A stretch of DNA of 10,084 nucleotides from JAAEQG01 sp023133475 (GTDB lineage Bacteria; Planctomycetota; Phycisphaerae; UBA1845). The translations under genes and the position numbers were made by a program. Position 1 is the first letter of the stretch, and each line of letters opens with the position of its first letter. Location of the stretch: NCBI GenBank assembly GCA_030631415.1, contig DAOVLE010000197.1:1-10084 (forward strand), read 5' to 3'. Shown piece after piece: positions 7,115-10,084 of the stretch. The notes beneath the pieces are model-generated. The model ran no database searches and had not been told where the DNA came from. It saw only the letters and a program-made list of their open reading frames with translations.

Positions 7115-7156
7115 GAAAATGAACAAGACGAGATCAACTTCGTGGAACAGCAAAAC

Positions 7157-7173
7157 GGCGGGTTAAACCCGCC
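7157..7173. repeat. GGCGGGT hairpin (REP-like)
   Basis: GGCGGGT and ACCCGCC pair perfectly around a three-base loop, followed by CTAC. The same hairpin type recurs at 7929-7947 and twice at 9990-10046, with flanking GTAGGGCGGGTT or its complement. This suggests a dispersed REP-like element. The remaining 7174-7341 holds no gene; it contains a GTCCC-G-GGGAC palindrome near 7231 and a TTTTCCAT array at about 7307-7336. Confidence 0.7.
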
Positions 7174-7306
7174 CTACCCGCCATCGCATTGTACACCGCT
7201 GAAATGTTACAAGTCAGCAACATTGGAGGCGTCCCGGGGACCCCGTCGCCACGAAACCCACGTTATTCCACATACGGGTTTACTGAATATTTATCGCTCC
7301 CCGCGC

Positions 7307-7336
7307 AACATTTTCCATTTTCCATTTTCCATTCTC
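7307..7336 (+). repeat. Short TTTTCCAT array at the 3' end of the TlpA lipoprotein gene
   Basis: Three to four units of ATTTTCC in tandem end just before the TAA stop (complement of 7342-7344) of the minus-strand TlpA-like gene. The unit is the complement of the purine array in the composite islands, so this is probably a solitary fragment of the same repeat in opposite orientation. Confidence 0.65.
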
Positions 7337-7341
7337 TCTGC

Positions 7342-7836
7342 TTACTGCGAGAGAATCTCCTCAGTCCACTGCTCCATCCGCTTCAAATCGTGCCTGCTGA
7401 AGCCCGATAAGCGGTGGACGATCATCCCTGTGCGATCGATCCAGAAACAGGTGGGTAGCGACCTTATCCCGTAGCCTTTCGATCCTACCTCTGCCCCATC
7501 GAGAAGTATGCGATGTTTCAACTGGTTGCTGCGCACATAACGGGCTACCTCGGCTCGGGGCTCGTTCCAGGCATTGATCGCCAAAACGATCAACCCCCGG
7601 CCCCCATACTTCTTTTGCAAGGCGCTCAGGTGGGGGGCCTCCACCCGACAGGCACCACATTGAACCGCCCAAAAACTCAGCAGCACCGGCTGGCCTTTGA
7701 ACGCCGACAAGGATACATCCTTGCCGGACAAATCCTTGAGGGTGAAATCAACCGCCACCTGTCGGGCAGCACCACGACGCTCGCAGCCGCAGGTCAGCAA
7801 CACACCACCAGCCAACACAACACATATCCACCTCAT
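7342..7836 (-). CDS. TlpA/ResA-like thiol-disulfide lipoprotein
   Basis: A 164-aa exported thioredoxin-fold protein. The N-terminal hydrophobic segment ends in LTCGC (14-18), so lipidation at Cys18 is likely, though the -3 residue (Thr) is not ideal. The redox motif is CGAC (Cys60, Cys63) in SFWAVQCGAC, where the usual Trp before the first Cys is replaced by Gln. The cis-proline loop is SLPT (Pro128), and GKDVSLSAFKGQPVLLSFW is typical of the TlpA/AhpC-TSA superfamily. It probably reduces or exchanges disulfides outside the cytoplasm, perhaps in cytochrome c maturation, but no partner gene is adjacent. The ATG has GGGAG eight bases upstream. It stands alone between repeat-rich spacers and is not part of the 3917-6717 operon. 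Confidence 0.88.
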   Translation of the reverse strand: MRWICVVLAGGVLLTCGCERRGAARQVAVDFTLKDLSGKDVSLSAFKGQPVLLSFWAVQCGACRVEAPHLSALQKKYGGRGLIVLAINAWNEPRAEVARYVRSNQLKHRILLDGAEVGSKGYGIRSLPTCFWIDRTGMIVHRLSGFSRHDLKRMEQWTEEILSQ

Positions 7837-7928
7837 CCACGCATCTCCCAGGGTTCTGGTGCGTATTCCCCATCATGCCATACGGCAGCACATCTTAGCG
7901 ATTCGCAGCCTGATATGACAGTGTCAAG

Positions 7929-7991
7929 TAGGGCGGGTTCCACCCGCGGATGGTTGGGTGGCCCACGGCTAAAGCGATGGGCCACCCATCC
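7929..7991. repeat. REP-like hairpin followed by a long GGGTGGCCCA hairpin
   Basis: A GCGGGT-TCC-ACCCGC hairpin preceded by TAGG (7929-7947) is followed directly by a larger one (7948-7991). In the latter, GGGTGGCCCA (7956-7965) pairs perfectly with TGGGCCACCC (7978-7987) and outer GGAT pairs with ATCC. No T tract follows, so it is more likely a dispersed repeat than a terminator. It lies in the 452-nt spacer between the divergent TlpA gene and gdhA, which also holds a TGACA-G-TGTCA palindrome (7916-7926) and GCACTAGTGC (8023-8032). Confidence 0.7.
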
Positions 7992-8077
7992 GGGGACACC
8001 CCCTCGAATCAGTCGCGACAAAGCACTAGTGCCATTTTCGATCAGACAGTTTCGCGTTTCGACGGATCACGCCAGGC

Positions 8078-8106
8078 TTGCTTAAACGGGCAATACAGCT
8101 AATAAT
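8078..8106 (+). promoter_or_regulatory. Possible gdhA promoter
   Basis: TTGCTT (8078-8083, 3/6 match to the -35 box) and AATAAT (8101-8106, 5/6 match to the -10 box) are 17 bases apart. The transcript would start near 8113 and carry a leader of about 175 nt. The match is modest and other starts are possible. Confidence 0.3.
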
Positions 8107-8167
8107 CCCCGGTTTAGGTTTGCGGGGGAACTTCAGAAGATGGAAAATCCCACTTTGTTCGTAACTT

Positions 8168-8190
8168 CGTCGGGAGAAGGTCTCCCGGCG
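8168..8190 (+). promoter_or_regulatory. Hairpin in the gdhA leader
   Basis: CGGGAGA and TCTCCCG pair perfectly around a three-base loop. The stem extends by a G-T and two more pairs to ten base pairs. It sits about 100 nt before the gdhA ATG and has no T tract after it, so it is not a simple terminator. It could be a leader structure affecting mRNA stability or translation. No known riboswitch is recognised. Confidence 0.4.
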
Positions 8191-8288
8191 GTTTGGTGAG
8201 TGTTTGCAGGTTTACCCTGTATTGTGTGTCACACCAATTGGCCGTTGCGGCGTTTCGGGTGTGAGAGTGACGAAAAAGGAGATTGCAT

Positions 8289-9650
8289 ATGGCTAGTGCA
8301 GTAGACACCTTCATGGCGGGCGTGATCGCCAAAAACCCCGAGCAGAAAGAGTTTCACCAGGCAGTTCAAGAGGTGACTGAATCGTTGATGCCCGTGCTGG
8401 ACAAGCACCCCGAGTATCGTAAGGCCAAGATCCTCGAGCGGATCGTGGAGCCCGAACGCGTGATCATGTTCCGCGTGCCGTGGGTGGATGATTCCGGCGA
8501 GGTGCAGGTCAACCGCGGTATGCGGGTCGAGTTCAACAGTGCGATAGGCCCGTACAAAGGTGGGCTGCGGTTCCACCCCTCGGTCAACCTGGGCATTATC
8601 AAGTTCCTGGGCTTCGAGCAGGTTTTCAAGAACGCCCTGACCACCCTGCCCATGGGTGGCGGCAAGGGCGGGTCGGACTTCGACCCCAAGGGCAAGAGCG
8701 ATAATGAAGTAATGCGTTTCTGCCAGAGCTTCATGACCGAGCTATGCCGCCACATCGGCGCCAATACCGACGTCCCAGCCGGCGACATCGGCGTGGGCGG
8801 CCGCGAGATCGGCTTCCTCTTCGGCCAATACCGCAGAATCCGCAACGAGTTCGTGGGCGTGCTGACCGGCAAGGGCCTCAATTGGGGCGGAAGCCTCATT
8901 CGCCCCGAAGCCACCGGCTACGGGCAGGTCTACTTCGCTCAGGAGATGCTCGGCACTCGTGGTGAGAGCTTCAAGGGCAAACGGGTGGTGGTGTCCGGTT
9001 CGGGCAATGTGGCTCAGTATGCTACCGAGAAGGTTCTCGATCTTGGCGGCAAGGTGCTGACCTTCTCCGACTCCTCGGGCTTCATCCTTGACGAGGAGGG
9101 AATCGACCGCGCCAAGCTGAACTTCGTGATGGAACTCAAGAACGTCCGTCGCGGGCGCATCAAGGAATACGTCGACAAGTACCCCAAAGCCACCTACCAG
9201 GCTGCCGATCCCAATGCCAAGTGCAATCCACTGTGGCAGGTCAAGTGCGACGTGGCTCTGCCCAGCGCCACCCAGAACGAGATCAATGACGCGGATGCCG
9301 ACAACCTGGTCAAGAACAAATGCTACTGCGTTTCCGAGGGTGCGAACATGCCCAGCACGCCCGAGGCTGTCAACGTCTTCCTCGAAACCAAGATTCTCTA
9401 CGGCCCGGGTAAGGCTGCCAACGCCGGTGGCGTGGCTGTCTCCGGTCTGGAGATGTCTCAGAACTCGATGCGGATAGGCTGGTCACGCGAAGAGGTTGAC
9501 CAGAAGCTCCATAACATCATGAAGAGCATCCACCAGGCCTGCGTGGAAACGGCAGAGGCTTACGGCACCCCGGGCAACTACGTCAACGGTGCCAACATCG
9601 CCGGGTTTCGCAAGGTCGCCGACGCCATGATGGATCAAGGCATCATCTAA
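8289..9650 (+). CDS. gdhA: NADP-type glutamate dehydrogenase
   Basis: A hexameric class I glutamate dehydrogenase of 453 aa, the usual length, catalysing reductive amination of 2-oxoglutarate with ammonium to glutamate in the cytoplasm. The substrate domain has YKGGLRFHPSVN (89-100), the catalytic lysine in PMGGGKGGSDFDPKG (Lys126) and the catalytic aspartate in DVPAGDIGVGGREIG (Asp166). The Rossmann domain has GSGNVA (237-242), and the following SDSSG (260-264), as in the E. coli enzyme, suggests NADPH rather than NADH. The ATG at 8289 is preferred over an in-frame TTG six bases earlier because AAGGAG (8276-8281) lies seven bases upstream of it and the N-terminus fits the family. The gene stands alone, with its own leader and a strong terminator. 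Confidence 0.96.
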   Translation: MASAVDTFMAGVIAKNPEQKEFHQAVQEVTESLMPVLDKHPEYRKAKILERIVEPERVIMFRVPWVDDSGEVQVNRGMRVEFNSAIGPYKGGLRFHPSVNLGIIKFLGFEQVFKNALTTLPMGGGKGGSDFDPKGKSDNEVMRFCQSFMTELCRHIGANTDVPAGDIGVGGREIGFLFGQYRRIRNEFVGVLTGKGLNWGGSLIRPEATGYGQVYFAQEMLGTRGESFKGKRVVVSGSGNVAQYATEKVLDLGGKVLTFSDSSGFILDEEGIDRAKLNFVMELKNVRRGRIKEYVDKYPKATYQAADPNAKCNPLWQVKCDVALPSATQNEINDADADNLVKNKCYCVSEGANMPSTPEAVNVFLETKILYGPGKAANAGGVAVSGLEMSQNSMRIGWSREEVDQKLHNIMKSIHQACVETAEAYGTPGNYVNGANIAGFRKVADAMMDQGII

Positions 9651-9681
9651 CCCGGCACCAACGCTTCTTCAAGCAGAATCC

Positions 9682-9721
9682 GAGGGGCGAAACCAGACAA
9701 CCGGTTTCGCCCCTCACTTTT
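9682..9721 (+). terminator. Rho-independent terminator of gdhA
   Basis: GAGGGGCGAAACC (9682-9694) and GGTTTCGCCCCTC (9703-9715) form a perfect 13-bp stem with an eight-base loop, followed by ACTTTT. It begins 31 bases after the gdhA stop. Confidence 0.88.
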
Positions 9722-9980
9722 GAATGGAGAAAATGGAAAATGAGGGGATGGGAAACGTGATGAATTGAGAATGGAGAATTGAGAATGGAGAATGTGGACG
9801 CTCGCAACGACGCCGGGGTATTTAGCGACGACAAGTCCACAGCGTTTAGCGGCGACAACCCGCAACGTTTAGCGGCGACAACCCGCAACGTTTAGCGGCG
9901 ACCCGAAGGGGAGCGTGTAGAAGCGAGCGTGTAGAAGCGAGCGTGAAAAGTAGAGCGTGAAAAACTGAGCAACCGGCGCA
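9722..9980 (+). repeat. Composite repeat island, copy B (complete)
   Basis: It has the same module order as 6838-7114: a purine-rich AATGGAGA/AAAATGG array, CGTGATGAAT (9756-9765), the junction GTGGACGCTCGCAACG, four 23-24-nt units with TTTAGCG starting at 9821, 9845, 9868 and 9891, and five 14-nt units starting at 9911, 9925, 9939, 9953 and 9967. The island begins immediately after the gdhA terminator. No gene is seen from 9651 to the window end. Confidence 0.9.
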
Positions 9981-9989
9981 ATCACGGAC

Positions 9990-10046
9990 GTAGGGCGGGT
10001 TCTACCCGCTGCATAATTCCACAACGGCGGGTGAAACCCGCCCTAC
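9990..10046. repeat. REP-like hairpin doublet with 12-bp inverted ends
   Basis: The 57-nt unit begins GTAGGGCGGGTT (9990-10001) and ends in its exact reverse complement (10035-10046). Each half also contains its own small hairpin (GCGGGT/ACCCGC and GGCGGGT/ACCCGCC). This is the layout of a BIME-like pair of REP elements or a very small MITE. Single halves occur at 7157 and 7929. Confidence 0.8.
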
Positions 10047-10084
10047 AACTGATTTTCGGCGGACGGTTATTGGGTAAACACCTC

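Noticed and set aside
7901..7926. TTGACA on the minus strand at 7920-7925 as a -35 box for the TlpA lipoprotein gene
   Set aside because: No acceptable -10 box lies 15-19 bases downstream. The site is part of a TGACA-G-TGTCA palindrome and may be an operator, but that is not supported further.
9643..9888. Two overlapping minus-strand frames across the composite island
   Set aside because: Their products only translate the tandem repeats (Phe/Ser/His-rich and LSPLN-type peptides); similar peptides appear at 6804-7153 for the same reason.

Overview
The window looks like a chromosomal piece of a moderately GC-rich, repeat-laden Gram-negative-type bacterium. An uncultured Planctomycetota member, perhaps Phycisphaerae-like, is my best guess. 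The guess rests on the large number of non-coding short-repeat islands, the exported thioredoxin-like proteins (one with TPRs, one a lipoprotein) and the type of small conserved hypothetical gene. No rRNA or marker gene in the window confirms it.

Layout. Positions 1-354 have no gene; they hold one inverted, truncated copy of a composite repeat island and a duplicated 22-nt motif. Positions 355-1779 (+) encode a membrane sensor (CHASE4-HAMP) whose cytoplasmic tail looks like a histidine-kinase dimerisation helix with its phospho-accepting His replaced by Arg and no ATPase domain. Positions 1780-2036 hold 9-nt repeats arranged as an inverted pair. Positions 2037-3788 (+) encode an OLD-like AAA ATPase with a TOPRIM/DUF4435-like C-terminus and no partner gene, possibly a solitary defence nuclease. 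A TTGCCTC-rich array separates it from the convergent operon.

Positions 6717 to 3917 (-) form a compact operon. A good sigma70-type promoter (6778-6807) is followed by a small lipoprotein (GTG start), a class I/II PLP aminotransferase overlapping it by 20 nt, an exported TlpA-like thioredoxin with TPRs, and a 100-aa hypothetical (TTG start with a perfect AGGAGG). Each gene has a good or fair Shine-Dalgarno, and the gaps or overlaps are -20, +22 and +15 nt.

Positions 6808-7341 contain a full copy of the composite island. Positions 7836-7342 (-) encode a second, short TlpA-like lipoprotein. Positions 8289-9650 (+) encode a canonical NADP-type hexameric glutamate dehydrogenase (gdhA) with a hairpin-bearing leader and a strong rho-independent terminator. 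A second full island and a REP-like hairpin doublet follow to the window end.

The metabolic genes are ordinary. The main points of interest are the three related repeat islands with a conserved two-tier tandem architecture, the degenerate kinase-like CHASE4 protein, and the solitary OLD-like ATPase.
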